This document shows positions 1 through 9,139 of a stretch of DNA of 64,000 bases, in pieces. Each line of letters starts with the position of its first letter. Positions within the stretch are counted from its first letter, which is position 1. The stretch is from Erythrobacteraceae bacterium CFH 75059 (GTDB taxonomy: Bacteria; Pseudomonadota; Alphaproteobacteria; Sphingomonadales; Sphingomonadaceae). The notes beneath the pieces are model-generated. The model did no database searches. It was not told the origin of the DNA and saw nothing but the letters and a program-made list of their open reading frames with translations. The stretch covers positions 434,001-498,000 of the forward strand of contig SJSR01000002.1 in assembly GCA_004331795.1 (NCBI GenBank). The letters are read 5' to 3'. Position numbers and translations under genes: made by a program.

Positions 1-1
1 G

Positions 2-91
2 TTAATCGGCAAGAAGGTGGGCGACGAGGTGGAAGTGACCGTCCCGGCCGGTGACAAGTTCTTCCTGATCGACAGCATCGAATTCATCTGA
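2..91 (+). CDS. greA: Transcription elongation factor GreA, C-terminal end (partial)
   Basis: Only the last 29 codons are in the window. They read LIGKKVGDEVEV, then a proline-containing strand, and end ...SIEFI before TGA at 89-91. This matches the C-terminal beta domain of GreA, including the family hallmark GKKVGDEV. GreA binds in the secondary channel of RNA polymerase and promotes cleavage of backtracked transcripts. The 5' part lies outside the window. The call could in principle be GreB, but GreA is far more usual in alphaproteobacteria. Downstream it converges on the DUF4170 gene with a 65-base gap that shows no clear terminator. Confidence 0.85.
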   Translation, partial: LIGKKVGDEVEVTVPAGDKFFLIDSIEFI

Positions 92-156
92 TCCGGCAGG
101 CTCCGCCCGGCTCTGCCGACGCTCCGCGAGGGGCGCTGGTGGCCCGCGGGCGGGGA

Positions 157-393
157 TCAGCGCGAAGGTGACGGGTCGAGGATCCGTTGCAGGTCGACGA
201 TGACGTACTTCATCTCGGCATCGTCGACCGTGCGCTGCGCATTGCTGCGCCAGGCGGCCTCGGCGGCCTCGTAGCTCGAGTACACGCCGGCAACGTGGAT
301 GCTTTCGGGGTCACGGAAGTGGAGCGAGCGGGGGTCGGTGACACGCCCGCCCATCACGAGATAGAGCTGCTGACGCTCCGTGGCCGCACCCAT
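157..393 (-). CDS. DUF4170 family small protein
   Basis: This 78-residue cytoplasmic protein resembles the alphaproteobacterial DUF4170 family: a LYLVMGGRVTDP opening, a V-A-G-V-Y-S-S-Y segment, W near the middle, and a closing MKYVIVDLQRILDP strand. The length is normal for the family. No signal peptide or membrane segment is seen. Function is unknown; the compact alpha/beta fold suggests a small binding or regulatory protein, which is inference. It ends convergently with greA. A GGGAG stretch lies about 10 bases before the ATG. The family call rests on remembered consensus and was not checked by search. Confidence 0.72.
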   Translation of the reverse strand: MGAATERQQLYLVMGGRVTDPRSLHFRDPESIHVAGVYSSYEAAEAAWRSNAQRTVDDAEMKYVIVDLQRILDPSPSR

Positions 394-532
394 GACGAAC
401 TTGCTCCCGCGTAATCCTGCACATGGCAGAACCGCCTGCGCGCCCGCGCGAGCAGCCTGCCGCGCGGTCCTTTACCGCACCGTCGCCGCAAGGCAAGGGC
501 GGCACCGGTTTGCGGCCGGTACCGCGGGTGCG

Positions 533-1102
533 TCAGAGGTCGCGGAGACGGCGCGACAATGCCCGGCCCGCGCTGCGCGACGTCACGCCGGCCCGGTCGC
601 TCGCGGACCGCGCGTAATGCTCCGCGCTGCGCCGGGCTTCGCGCAGGCCAAGACCCACCCGTTCGCCCGTGTCAACCAGAGCATCCTTGCCGTGACGTGC
701 GGCATCTGCGGCATCATCGATCAGGCCCATGGCAAAGCCGATTGCCGCTTCCGAGGCGCTGCTTGCCAGCCCGCCCGCGCGGCGCCGCACCCGGCGCCCG
801 GCGGGAGTCATCGAGCCGATCAGCAAACCGACGGCAAGCCCGCCCAGCACCGTCGCGACCGGGTGTTCGCGCGCGAAGTTGCCCAGTGTGCTTGCCGCAT
901 CGCGCGCGTGGTGCGCCACCGTGTCGCCGTGATGCTGCGAGCCGGCGGCAATCCGCCGCTTCAGCTCCTCGTGCTTTTCATCTCCGGTCGCGGCGTCCTT
1001 TCCGGCGGCGTCCGCAGCCGCCCCGCCGGTCTGCGTGTGGCCCAGTGTTTCGCCATGAAGGGCATTTTCCCGATCAACGGTTTCCTGAAGCTTGTCACTC
1101 AT
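533..1102 (-). CDS. YqjD/ElaB-like membrane-anchored protein (DUF883-like)
   Basis: This 189-residue protein has a hydrophilic Ala/Gly/His-rich N-terminal half, then one glycine-rich hydrophobic segment (about residues 78-98, VATVLGGLAVGLLIG) and a basic C-terminal helix rich in Ala, Arg and Glu. That architecture matches YqjD/ElaB-type proteins, which tether to the inner membrane and bind stationary-phase ribosomes in E. coli. The start at 1102 is chosen over upstream in-frame codons because GGAG sits 8 bases before it. It is the last gene of a four-gene minus-strand cluster with a DUF1469 protein. Homology is architectural; assignment to DUF883 proper is uncertain. Confidence 0.6.
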   Translation of the reverse strand: MSDKLQETVDRENALHGETLGHTQTGGAAADAAGKDAATGDEKHEELKRRIAAGSQHHGDTVAHHARDAASTLGNFAREHPVATVLGGLAVGLLIGSMTPAGRRVRRRAGGLASSASEAAIGFAMGLIDDAADAARHGKDALVDTGERVGLGLREARRSAEHYARSASDRAGVTSRSAGRALSRRLRDL

Positions 1103-1136
1103 CACGTCCACTCCAAATCCTTGCTGATGCCGCGGT

Positions 1137-1490
1137 TCAGTTGCGGAACCGGAACGCAGATCGTTCGCGTTCGTCCGGCTCCCAATCGTCGACATCCTCG
1201 TCCTCGTCCGACCGCTCGCCGGTGAAGAAAGCAATCAACGGGTGGCGGGCGAACCACACGACGATCGCCGCGAGCAGCGCGACCACCAATCCCTTGTGCT
1301 CCCTTGCCAGATGGGCGCCTTCCTCCAGGACGTCGCTGGCGCCGTCCTTGATCTTGTCCGTGGCGCGATCCTTGATGCCCTTTTCGGCGTGTCCCGCCTT
1401 CAGCAGAGCGATGTCTTCCTGAACCGCGGCGTAGGCGCTGTCTCTGGCTCGCCGCTCCTCGCCCAGCCGCCGTGCCAGATCGTCGGTCAT
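1137..1490 (-). CDS. Small single-pass membrane protein in yqj-like cluster
   Basis: A 117-residue protein of unknown function. Residues 1-60 are charged and helical, likely coiled coil, with many Ala, Arg, Glu and Lys. One hydrophobic segment follows at about 68-88 (GLVVALLAAIVVWFA), then an acidic tail (SDEDEDVDD). Its start overlaps the stop of the upstream DUF1469 gene by four bases, so the two are probably translationally coupled. Size and position parallel YqjK in the E. coli yqjCDEK operon, but I do not recognise a family motif, so the analogy is positional only. Confidence 0.6.
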   Translation of the reverse strand: MTDDLARRLGEERRARDSAYAAVQEDIALLKAGHAEKGIKDRATDKIKDGASDVLEEGAHLAREHKGLVVALLAAIVVWFARHPLIAFFTGERSDEDEDVDDWEPDERERSAFRFRN

Positions 1491-1957
1491 TCGTCCTCTC
1501 CCTTGAGCACCCTGACCATCGTCATGGCCTTGCTGCGCGCCATCATCCCCAGGACGGCGGCAACCACCAGCAGAGCCACCACCACCACAAGCGTGGCGGC
1601 AAGCGGACCGATCAGGGTCGCGAGCGAGAGGATCGCGCCGACGGTCAGGCCGATGGCCGCAAGCAGGGCCACGACGCCCGCAGCCACCCCGAGACCCGCG
1701 ATGCTCCCCACCGATTTGCCGGCATAGGCAGCGCGAGTCTTCTGATAGGCAAGCTCGTGGGTGAGATAGTCGCGTCCGTCGTGGTACAGAGCGGTCACAT
1801 TCTCGATCAGCGAGATGTCGGAGTCCGCATCCGGCATCTCGCCGTCGTCTCCCATATGCTGGCCACGAGGAACCGCGCCGGCATGGGAGTCCGTCCGCCG
1901 GATCGGATTGTCCGCAGGTTGCGCAGGTTCGGGACGCGTTCGGTCATGCTCAAGCAC
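1487..1957 (-). CDS. Phage-holin-III/DUF1469 family membrane protein (YqjE-like)
   Basis: This 156-residue protein has a polar N-terminal leader, an amphipathic segment beginning SLIENVTALYHDGRDYL, and two long hydrophobic helices (about 83-105 and 112-138) separated by a short turn. That is the layout of PF07332/DUF1469 proteins, called phage holin family although most are chromosomal envelope proteins such as YqjE. The start is GTG: GAGGAAG lies 7 bases before it on the minus strand, a strong ribosome binding site. ATG codons further in (position 1855) lack one. The stop overlaps the next gene. Not evidence of a prophage. Confidence 0.72.
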   Translation of the reverse strand: MLEHDRTRPEPAQPADNPIRRTDSHAGAVPRGQHMGDDGEMPDADSDISLIENVTALYHDGRDYLTHELAYQKTRAAYAGKSVGSIAGLGVAAGVVALLAAIGLTVGAILSLATLIGPLAATLVVVVALLVVAAVLGMMARSKAMTMVRVLKGEDE

Positions 1958-2000
1958 GGCTCATCTTCCTCGTGGCTCTTTCAGGATCGCAAAGCCGCGC

Positions 2001-2648
2001 TCAGCGGCGCGAGCCGCCGAAGGTTCGCGCAAGCAGGTAGCCCGCGAACGCAGCCAGGCCGACAGCCATTCCGGGGCTGTTCCGCACGAATTCACGCGCG
2101 TCATCACCGAGTTCCTCGACGCTCTTGCGGTCGAGTTTTTCAGCAGTCTCCTGGATCGAGCGCGAGGCGCTGCGCGCATAGTCGCCATACTTGGCGCCAA
2201 GAGCGCTGTCGACGGAGGCGGCGTTGTCGTTCACCATGCGGCTGAGCGCCATCAGCGCCTCGCTCGCCTTGTGCTTGCCCTCGACGGCCAGCTCGGACGC
2301 CTTGGCCTTGGCCTGCTCTCCGTATTCGCGCGCCTGCTCCCCGACTTCGTGCCCCCGTGCGGCGGCTTCGTCCCGGTAGGCGCTGGCGCGCGATCCTGCT
2401 TCCGCCTTCAACGCGGCGGCGCCGGCCTTCGCCTCCTCGAGGGCGGCGTTGAACCGCGACTTGGCGTCGTTCTGGTGCTGACCGGAGGCCGTCGATGCGC
2501 CGGATGCGCCGGCTGCGTAGTCCAGCGTCTCGCCGCCACCGGCGCCCGTGCCGCCAAGGCTGCTGCCGCCGGCTCCGGTGCTGGTGCTGGTGCTGGCGCT
2601 GCCGGGAGTGTCGCCGTTCAAACCGTTGTTGTTCGTGGTGCTTGCCAT
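2001..2648 (-). CDS. Ala-rich tail-anchored coiled-coil envelope protein
   Basis: A 215-residue protein. Residues 1-55 are low-complexity Gly/Ser/Thr/Asn, including a short Ser-Thr repeat encoded by tandem GGTGCT-type hexamers near 2574-2600. Residues 60-170 are a long Ala/Glu/Lys/Arg helix that resembles LEA/ElaB-type coiled coils. Near the C-terminus is one hydrophobic stretch (about 195-210, GMAVGLAAFAGYLLA) followed by basic residues. It heads a minus-strand cluster with the DUF1469 and YqjD-like genes. The likely role is an inner-membrane-tethered stress or envelope protein. That is inference from architecture; no catalytic motif is visible. Confidence 0.6.
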   Translation of the reverse strand: MASTTNNNGLNGDTPGSASTSTSTGAGGSSLGGTGAGGGETLDYAAGASGASTASGQHQNDAKSRFNAALEEAKAGAAALKAEAGSRASAYRDEAAARGHEVGEQAREYGEQAKAKASELAVEGKHKASEALMALSRMVNDNAASVDSALGAKYGDYARSASRSIQETAEKLDRKSVEELGDDAREFVRNSPGMAVGLAAFAGYLLARTFGGSRR

Positions 2649-2743
2649 GATTCACCTTCTGTCTGACTAGTGGAAGCGGCGCGGCGCCGCGGTCATCATT
2701 GTGTCATTCAATGCGGCTTGCTTCTGTTCGTTCCTTTTCATAG

Positions 2744-4093
<1,350 letters not shown>

Positions 4094-4108
4094 TGCGCGC
4101 CGGGGCGC

Positions 4109-4531
4109 TCAGGCGCCGAAGCGTTCGCGCAGGTCGAGCAGGGCCATCGCCGCCGCCGCCGCTTCGCCGCCCTTGTTCTTGCGCGCCGGATCCGCCCGTT
4201 CGAGAGCCTGCTGCTCGTTCTCCACGGTCAGGATGCCGTTGCCGATGGCGAGGCCGTCCATGGTCAGCGCCATGACTCCGCGCGCGCTTTCGCCCGCCAC
4301 GATCTCGAAATGGAATGTCTCGCCGCGGATCACCACGCCGAGGGCGACGTAGCCGTCATACCGCCCGGTCTCGGCCGCGAGCGCAACGGCCGCCGGGATC
4401 TCCAGCGCACCTGGCACGGTGATCACCTCGCACTCGTGCCCGGCGCTCAGCAAGGCGTCACGCGCCCCCGACAGGAGCAGGTCGTTGAGGTGATCGTAAT
4501 ACCGGGCCTCAACCAGGAGAAAAGCAGCCAT
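4109..4531 (-). CDS. ribH: 6,7-dimethyl-8-ribityllumazine synthase
   Basis: Condenses 5-amino-6-ribitylamino-uracil with 3,4-dihydroxy-2-butanone 4-phosphate to make lumazine, the penultimate riboflavin step. The 140-residue protein shows [10 protein letters not shown], the phosphate and substrate loop [16 protein letters not shown] with the catalytic histidine, and [17 protein letters not shown]. Family length is usually 140-160, so this is a compact form. It lies three bases downstream of ribB on the same strand, so the two very likely form one riboflavin transcription unit. No FMN riboswitch was recognised upstream of the pair. Confidence 0.95.
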   Translation of the reverse strand: MAAFLLVEARYYDHLNDLLLSGARDALLSAGHECEVITVPGALEIPAAVALAAETGRYDGYVALGVVIRGETFHFEIVAGESARGVMALTMDGLAIGNGILTVENEQQALERADPARKNKGGEAAAAAMALLDLRERFGA

Positions 4532-4534
4532 TCG

Positions 4535-5791
4535 TCACTCCGACAGGGGAACTTCGCCCACGATCTGCAGACCGTAGCCCTCGATGGCCACGATCGTCCG
4601 ATGGGAATTCGTAAGCAGGATCATCTGCTCGACACCGAGATCGGCGAGGATCTGCGCGCCGATGCCGTGCGAGCGCAATTCCGAATGCGGCTCGGGTTGC
4701 GCGCCGCTGGCCGCGAACGCCGCCGCCGACAGAATCACGACGACACCGCTCCCGTGCTTGCCGATCTGGGTCATGGCACGCTGAAGGACGCGCTTGTTCG
4801 GGCCGCTCCGGCCGAGCACGTCGTCAAAGATCGACAGCGAGTGCATCCGCACCAGCGTCGGCTCGCCGGGGACGATCTCGCCTTTCTGCAAGACATGGCT
4901 GACGCTGCCATCGACGCTGTTGCGGTAGGTGATCAGCCGCCACGCGCCGCCGTAATCGGAGTGAAAATCCGCCTCCTCCAGCCGGTCGACCAGATGATCG
5001 TGCTGACGGCGGTATTCGATAAGGTCGCGGATGGTGCCGATCTTCAGCCGATGCTGCCGCGCGAAACGGACCAGATCGTCCATGCGCGCCATCGACCCGT
5101 CGTCGTTCATGATTTCGCAGATCACGCCGGACGGGTTGAGGCCCGCCAGCCGTGCGATGTCGACGGCGGCCTCCGTGTGGCCGGCGCGGACGAGCACGCC
5201 GCCCTCCCGCGCCATCAACGGAAACACGTGGCCGGGCGTCACGATGTCGTCAGGGCCGCGCGCGCTGTCGATCGCCACGGAGATCGTGCGCGCCCGGTCG
5301 GCAACGCTGATGCCGGTGGAGATGCCCTCCCGCGCCTCGATCGATGTCGTGAAGGCGGTTCCGTGCGCCGTGCGGTTGTCGCGGCTCATCGGCTGAAGGC
5401 CAAGCTCCGCGACGCGCTGGGGCGACAGCGCCAGACAGATCAGGCCGCGGCCGTGAACCGCCATGAAATTGATCGCGTCGGGGGTCGCCATCTGTGCCGG
5501 TATGACCAGATCGCCCTCGTTCTCGCGATCCTCGTCATCGACAAGGATGAACATCCGCCCGTTGCGCGCTTCCTCGATGATCTCGCGCGCGGATGCGAGA
5601 ACCGGCTTCTGCTCATGCTGGTCGAGCACGCGCGCCAGCTTGGCCAGCGTGTCGGCGGTCGGGTTCCAGTCGGGGTCGCCCGCGTCACGCAGCGTGTTGA
5701 CGTGAAGCCCGGCGAGGCGCGCCAGCCCCGCGCGCGTCATGCGGCCGGACGCGATGGTGTCGCGTACGCGCTCGACGATCTCGATGGTCAT
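4535..5791 (-). CDS. ribB: 3,4-dihydroxy-2-butanone-4-phosphate synthase with N-terminal HTH and degenerate RibA-like domain
   Basis: Residues 62-265 are a RibB domain with DDEDRENEGDLV (85-96), STGISVADRA, TPGHVFPL and RAGHTEAAVD, so ribulose 5-phosphate to DHBP activity is expected. Residues 1-58 look like a Cro/C1-type helix-turn-helix (MTRAGLARLAGLHVNTLR) not normally part of RibB. Residues 275-418 align to GTP cyclohydrolase II but contain no cysteine. Where active RibA has the zinc ligands in HSECLTGD...CDC, this protein has HSLSIFDDVLGRSG, so cyclohydrolase activity is probably absent, as described for RibBX-type proteins. The ATG at 5791 is the only sensible start. GTP cyclohydrolase must be encoded elsewhere. 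Confidence 0.93.
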   Translation of the reverse strand: MTIEIVERVRDTIASGRMTRAGLARLAGLHVNTLRDAGDPDWNPTADTLAKLARVLDQHEQKPVLASAREIIEEARNGRMFILVDDEDRENEGDLVIPAQMATPDAINFMAVHGRGLICLALSPQRVAELGLQPMSRDNRTAHGTAFTTSIEAREGISTGISVADRARTISVAIDSARGPDDIVTPGHVFPLMAREGGVLVRAGHTEAAVDIARLAGLNPSGVICEIMNDDGSMARMDDLVRFARQHRLKIGTIRDLIEYRRQHDHLVDRLEEADFHSDYGGAWRLITYRNSVDGSVSHVLQKGEIVPGEPTLVRMHSLSIFDDVLGRSGPNKRVLQRAMTQIGKHGSGVVVILSAAAFAASGAQPEPHSELRSHGIGAQILADLGVEQMILLTNSHRTIVAIEGYGLQIVGEVPLSE

Positions 5792-5838
5792 GCGGCCGGC
5801 TATCACATCGCAATGTGAGCAACAAGCCTGCGCGAAGG

Positions 5839-7059
5839 TTAGACTGCGGTGCCAGCCTCTCCGCGCGCGGAGGCGCCGGCAACCGAGTGCCCGGTCTTCA
5901 GCACCACCTTGGTCCACTCGTTCTGGTTGTCGCGGAACTGGCGATAACCTTCCGCCGCTTCCTCGAGCGGAAGACGGTGCGAAATCAGGAACGTCGTGTC
6001 GAGCGCGCCGTCCTCGATCCTGGCGAGCAGATCCTTGATGTAGCGGTGGACGTGAGTTTGACCTGTGCGGATCTGCAGACCCTTCTCCATCATCGCGCCG
6101 GTCGGAAACTTGTCGGCGAGACCGCCATAGACGCCGGGGACCGAGACCCTGCCGCCCTTCCGGACCGCGAGGATGACTTCGCGCAGGACGTGGGCGCGGT
6201 CCGCGCCGACCCCGACCTTCTGCTTCAGGGTGTCGAACATGTTGTCGAGAGCGAAACCGTGTCCTTCCATGCCCACGGCATCGATCGCGCAGTCGACGCC
6301 GAGGCCGCCGGTCATCTCCATCAGCGCCTCGAGAACATGGCTCTCGCGGAAGTTGATCACCTCTGCGCCAAGGCCGCGCGCGAGTTCGAGACGGCGGGGA
6401 TGATGGTCGATGGCGATGACCCGGGCCGCGCCCATGACGAGAGCCGACTGCACGGCGAACAGGCCGACCGGACCGCAGCCCCACACCGCGACCGTGTCTT
6501 CCGGCTCGATCTGTGCGTTGTCGGCTGCCATCCACCCGGTCGGCAGGATGTCGCTGAGGAACAGGACGCGATCGTCATCGAGGTGGTCCGGAACCACCAG
6601 AGGGCCGACGTCCGAGAACGGCACCCGGACATACTCCGCCTGACCGCCGGCGTACCCGCCGGTGAGGTGCGAATAGCCGAAGATGCCGGCCATGGCATGC
6701 CCGTAAAGCAGCTCGGTTGCGTCCTGCTTCTCGACGGGGTTGCTGTTGTCGCAGCAGGAAAATTCCTGCCGGTTGCAGAAGAAGCACGCACCGCAGGCGA
6801 TCGGGAAGGGGACCACTACGCGCTGCCCCTTCCTCAGCGTGCTGGCGCTGCCGGTCTCCACGACCTCGCCCATGAATTCGTGGCCGAGGATGTCTCCCGC
6901 CTGCATGCCGGGTATGACGCCGTTGTACAGATGCAGATCGCTGCCGCAAATCGCGGTCGATGTGACCCTGATGATCGCGTCGCGCGGATTGACGATCTCT
7001 GGATCGTCCACGGTCTCGACCCGCACGTCGTGCGTTCCGTGCCAGGTGAGGGCGCGCAT
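5839..7059 (-). CDS. Zinc-dependent alcohol dehydrogenase, formaldehyde-dehydrogenase-like
   Basis: A 406-residue medium-chain dehydrogenase. Catalytic zinc ligands are C38 (CGSDLH) and H60-E61 (GHEFMG). The structural zinc cluster is C89, C92, C95 and a cysteine pair at 102-103. The nucleotide fold has GCGPVG near residue 205. The inserted segments around VGVGADRAHVLREVI and the overall length of about 400 place it with glutathione-independent formaldehyde dehydrogenase-like enzymes rather than simple ethanol dehydrogenases. The substrate cannot be told from sequence. Its start codon overlaps the stop of the upstream SRPBCC gene as TGATG, implying coupled translation. Confidence 0.85.
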   Translation of the reverse strand: MRALTWHGTHDVRVETVDDPEIVNPRDAIIRVTSTAICGSDLHLYNGVIPGMQAGDILGHEFMGEVVETGSASTLRKGQRVVVPFPIACGACFFCNRQEFSCCDNSNPVEKQDATELLYGHAMAGIFGYSHLTGGYAGGQAEYVRVPFSDVGPLVVPDHLDDDRVLFLSDILPTGWMAADNAQIEPEDTVAVWGCGPVGLFAVQSALVMGAARVIAIDHHPRRLELARGLGAEVINFRESHVLEALMEMTGGLGVDCAIDAVGMEGHGFALDNMFDTLKQKVGVGADRAHVLREVILAVRKGGRVSVPGVYGGLADKFPTGAMMEKGLQIRTGQTHVHRYIKDLLARIEDGALDTTFLISHRLPLEEAAEGYRQFRDNQNEWTKVVLKTGHSVAGASARGEAGTAV

Positions 7060-7715
7060 CAGTGGTTCTCCTGCTTGGCGGCGCGGGTCTCGTCCCTGCG
7101 CCGTGCCGAGGTGGCGATCTCACCGGTTTCGAGCAGCATCTTGAGCCGCTTCAGATCGTGGCGTGCCTGCACGGCCGGCTCGCGCTGGAACAGCTTGGCG
7201 ATCAGCCGTCCCGCCTCGCCCGCCGGGGGCTTGTAGGCGATGATCAGCTGCACCTGCGTTCCGCGGTCGCCCGGCGCCTCGCGCAGCTTGAGGCGTCCCT
7301 CCGTGCGGATCTGCGACCCGTCCACGGAACGCCAGGCGATGAGCTCGTCCTGCTCTTCGCGGACGATCTCCGTCTCCACCTCGAACACCCGGTCGAGCGG
7401 TCCGCGGATCTTCCACACGTTGCGCCCGTCACCCTTCGGCTCGACAGCCTCGAGATTCTCCATGAAGGTCGGCAGGTTCTGGAAATCGCGGAAGAACCGG
7501 AAGATCTCGCTCCGCGGCTTGTTGATCGTTACCGACCGGCCGGTGACGGCGTACTCTCCGAACCCGCGCCGAGCGGTGTAGCCCGGGGCGCTGTCGGGAT
7601 GCTCATGCCGCCGCTTGTCCCGCCCCATCAGCAAGGCGCCTAAAGCCAAGCCTCCGAGCGCCAGCCCGGCTCCCGCCAGTGTTGCCGCCACGCCCGCCTG
7701 TCTCGTGTTCATCAT
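7059..7715 (-). CDS. SRPBCC (START-like) domain membrane-anchored protein
   Basis: This 218-residue protein has an N-terminal hydrophobic glycine/alanine segment (about 7-30), then a polyketide cyclase/dehydrase-type fold: VTINKPRSEIFRFFRDFQNLPTFMENL, a basic beta sheet, and RLIAKLFQREPAVQ near the end. Bacterial SRPBCC proteins of this shape bind hydrophobic ligands; the ligand is unknown. A second ATG at 7712 is equally possible as start. It is the first gene of a two-gene unit with the zinc dehydrogenase. This pairing often occurs beside stress-related membrane proteins like those at 0.5-2.6 kb, so a stress-linked role is inferred only. Confidence 0.8.
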   Translation of the reverse strand: MMNTRQAGVAATLAGAGLALGGLALGALLMGRDKRRHEHPDSAPGYTARRGFGEYAVTGRSVTINKPRSEIFRFFRDFQNLPTFMENLEAVEPKGDGRNVWKIRGPLDRVFEVETEIVREEQDELIAWRSVDGSQIRTEGRLKLREAPGDRGTQVQLIIAYKPPAGEAGRLIAKLFQREPAVQARHDLKRLKMLLETGEIATSARRRDETRAAKQENH

Positions 7716-7868
7716 CGCACCTTCCGCTGCGTCGTGCCTCTACAAGCGGGAGAGGCCGACAATGTTCCGGCGCACGAGCGCGAAAGGGCGGAGCAGGCCC
7801 GCATCCCGGACCACGGCGCGCCGATGTGCCGCAGCGCCGGTTGCGTGTCAGGCCATGATTAAGGTGGA

Positions 7869-7944
<76 letters not shown>

Positions 7945-8023
7945 ATAGACGGCGTAAAATCGACTCGTCCGCGAGCGCGTATAGCGGGCGGGCGGCAAAA
8001 GGGAAGAGGCTGTCCGCAGGGCG

Positions 8024-9139
8024 TCAGGAAAGACCGCGCGGAGAGACGCGGGTGTTCCAGCGGTGGACCATCAGCAGCAGGCCGATGCAGATCATGACCG
8101 TCAGCAGCGCCGATCCGCCATGGCTGAGGAACGGCAGGGGGATGCCCACGACGGGCGCAAACCCCATGACCATCAGCAGGTTGACGGCGATGTAGAAGAA
8201 AATGGTCGCCACCGCGCCCGCCGCAATCAGGCGCCCGAGGCGATCCTCGCTCGAGAGGGCGACGGCAAAGCCCCAGCGCAGGATCAGCAGATACATCAGC
8301 AGGACGAACAGGCCTCCCGCGAGCCCCCATTCTTCGGCCATGGTTGCGAACACGAAATCGGTGTGCGGTTCCGGCAGGTAGTTGAGATGGCTCTGTGTGC
8401 CATTGCCGAACCCCTTGCCGAACCACCCGCCCGAACCGATCGCGATCTTGGACTGCGTGATGTGGTACCCCGCGCCCAGCGGATCAGCGCCGGGGTCGAA
8501 GAGGGTGGTGATCCGCCGTTGCTGGTAATCCTGCAGCAGGAAGAAAAAGGCGAGCGGAACGACCAGCGCGCCCGCCGCTCCCGCGCCGACGAACCAGCGC
8601 AGCGGCAGGCCGGCGAAGAACATGACCAGTCCGCCGCCGAACAGAATGGCCAGGGCGGTTCCCAGGTCCGGCTGGGTGAGCACGAGCATCACGGGCAGAC
8701 CGATCATCACCAGCGGCGGAACGAGCGCCCGCCAGGTGTTCACCATCCCGACCGGCAGCGTCTCGAAGAACCGTGCCAGCACGACCACGATGGCGGCCTT
8801 CATCAGTTCCGAAGGCTGGAGCACGAGAGGACCGATGTTGATCCAGCGCTGGCTCCCGCCGCCGATCGCGCCCATGGCCTCCACCACCACCAGAAGCAGC
8901 AGCACGGCGACATAGGCCGGATAGGCGACAAGCCTCACGAAGCGGCGCGTCATGAACGAAAGGGCCAGCGCGACCAGCACGAACACGCCGAAACGGACGA
9001 GGTGTGAGGATGCATACGGGGTCATGGAACCGCCAGCGGCCGAGTGAAGCACGGCCGCCCCGAACAGCACGAGGAGAAGCAGCGGCACGAACAGCGACCA
9101 CGGCTGGCGGCTGATCGGCTCGGGCACGATCCGGTTCAT
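8024..9139 (-). CDS. rodA: Rod shape-determining peptidoglycan glycosyltransferase RodA
   Basis: A SEDS-family polytopic membrane protein of 371 residues with about ten hydrophobic segments. It polymerises lipid II into glycan strands during side-wall elongation together with PBP2. Visible motifs are RWINIGPLVLQPSELMK, LTQPDLGTA, the conserved aspartate region LFDPGADPLGAGYH, QSKIAIGSGG.FGKG and the end GIPLPFLSHGGSA. The ATG at 9139 overlaps the mrdA stop by four bases, which fixes the start. It is the last gene of mreBCD-mrdA-rodA, followed on the same strand by tRNA-Lys. Confidence 0.96.
   Translation of the reverse strand: MNRIVPEPISRQPWSLFVPLLLLVLFGAAVLHSAAGGSMTPYASSHLVRFGVFVLVALALSFMTRRFVRLVAYPAYVAVLLLLVVVEAMGAIGGGSQRWINIGPLVLQPSELMKAAIVVVLARFFETLPVGMVNTWRALVPPLVMIGLPVMLVLTQPDLGTALAILFGGGLVMFFAGLPLRWFVGAGAAGALVVPLAFFFLLQDYQQRRITTLFDPGADPLGAGYHITQSKIAIGSGGWFGKGFGNGTQSHLNYLPEPHTDFVFATMAEEWGLAGGLFVLLMYLLILRWGFAVALSSEDRLGRLIAAGAVATIFFYIAVNLLMVMGFAPVVGIPLPFLSHGGSALLTVMICIGLLLMVHRWNTRVSPRGLS

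Noticed and set aside
1487-1957. Phage holin family protein as a sign of a prophage.
   Set aside because: DUF1469 proteins are normal chromosomal envelope proteins; no phage structural, lysis or integrase genes are nearby.
2574-2600. Tandem GGTGCT-like hexamers as a regulatory repeat.
   Set aside because: They are inside a coding frame and encode the Ser-Thr linker of the envelope protein at 2001-2648.
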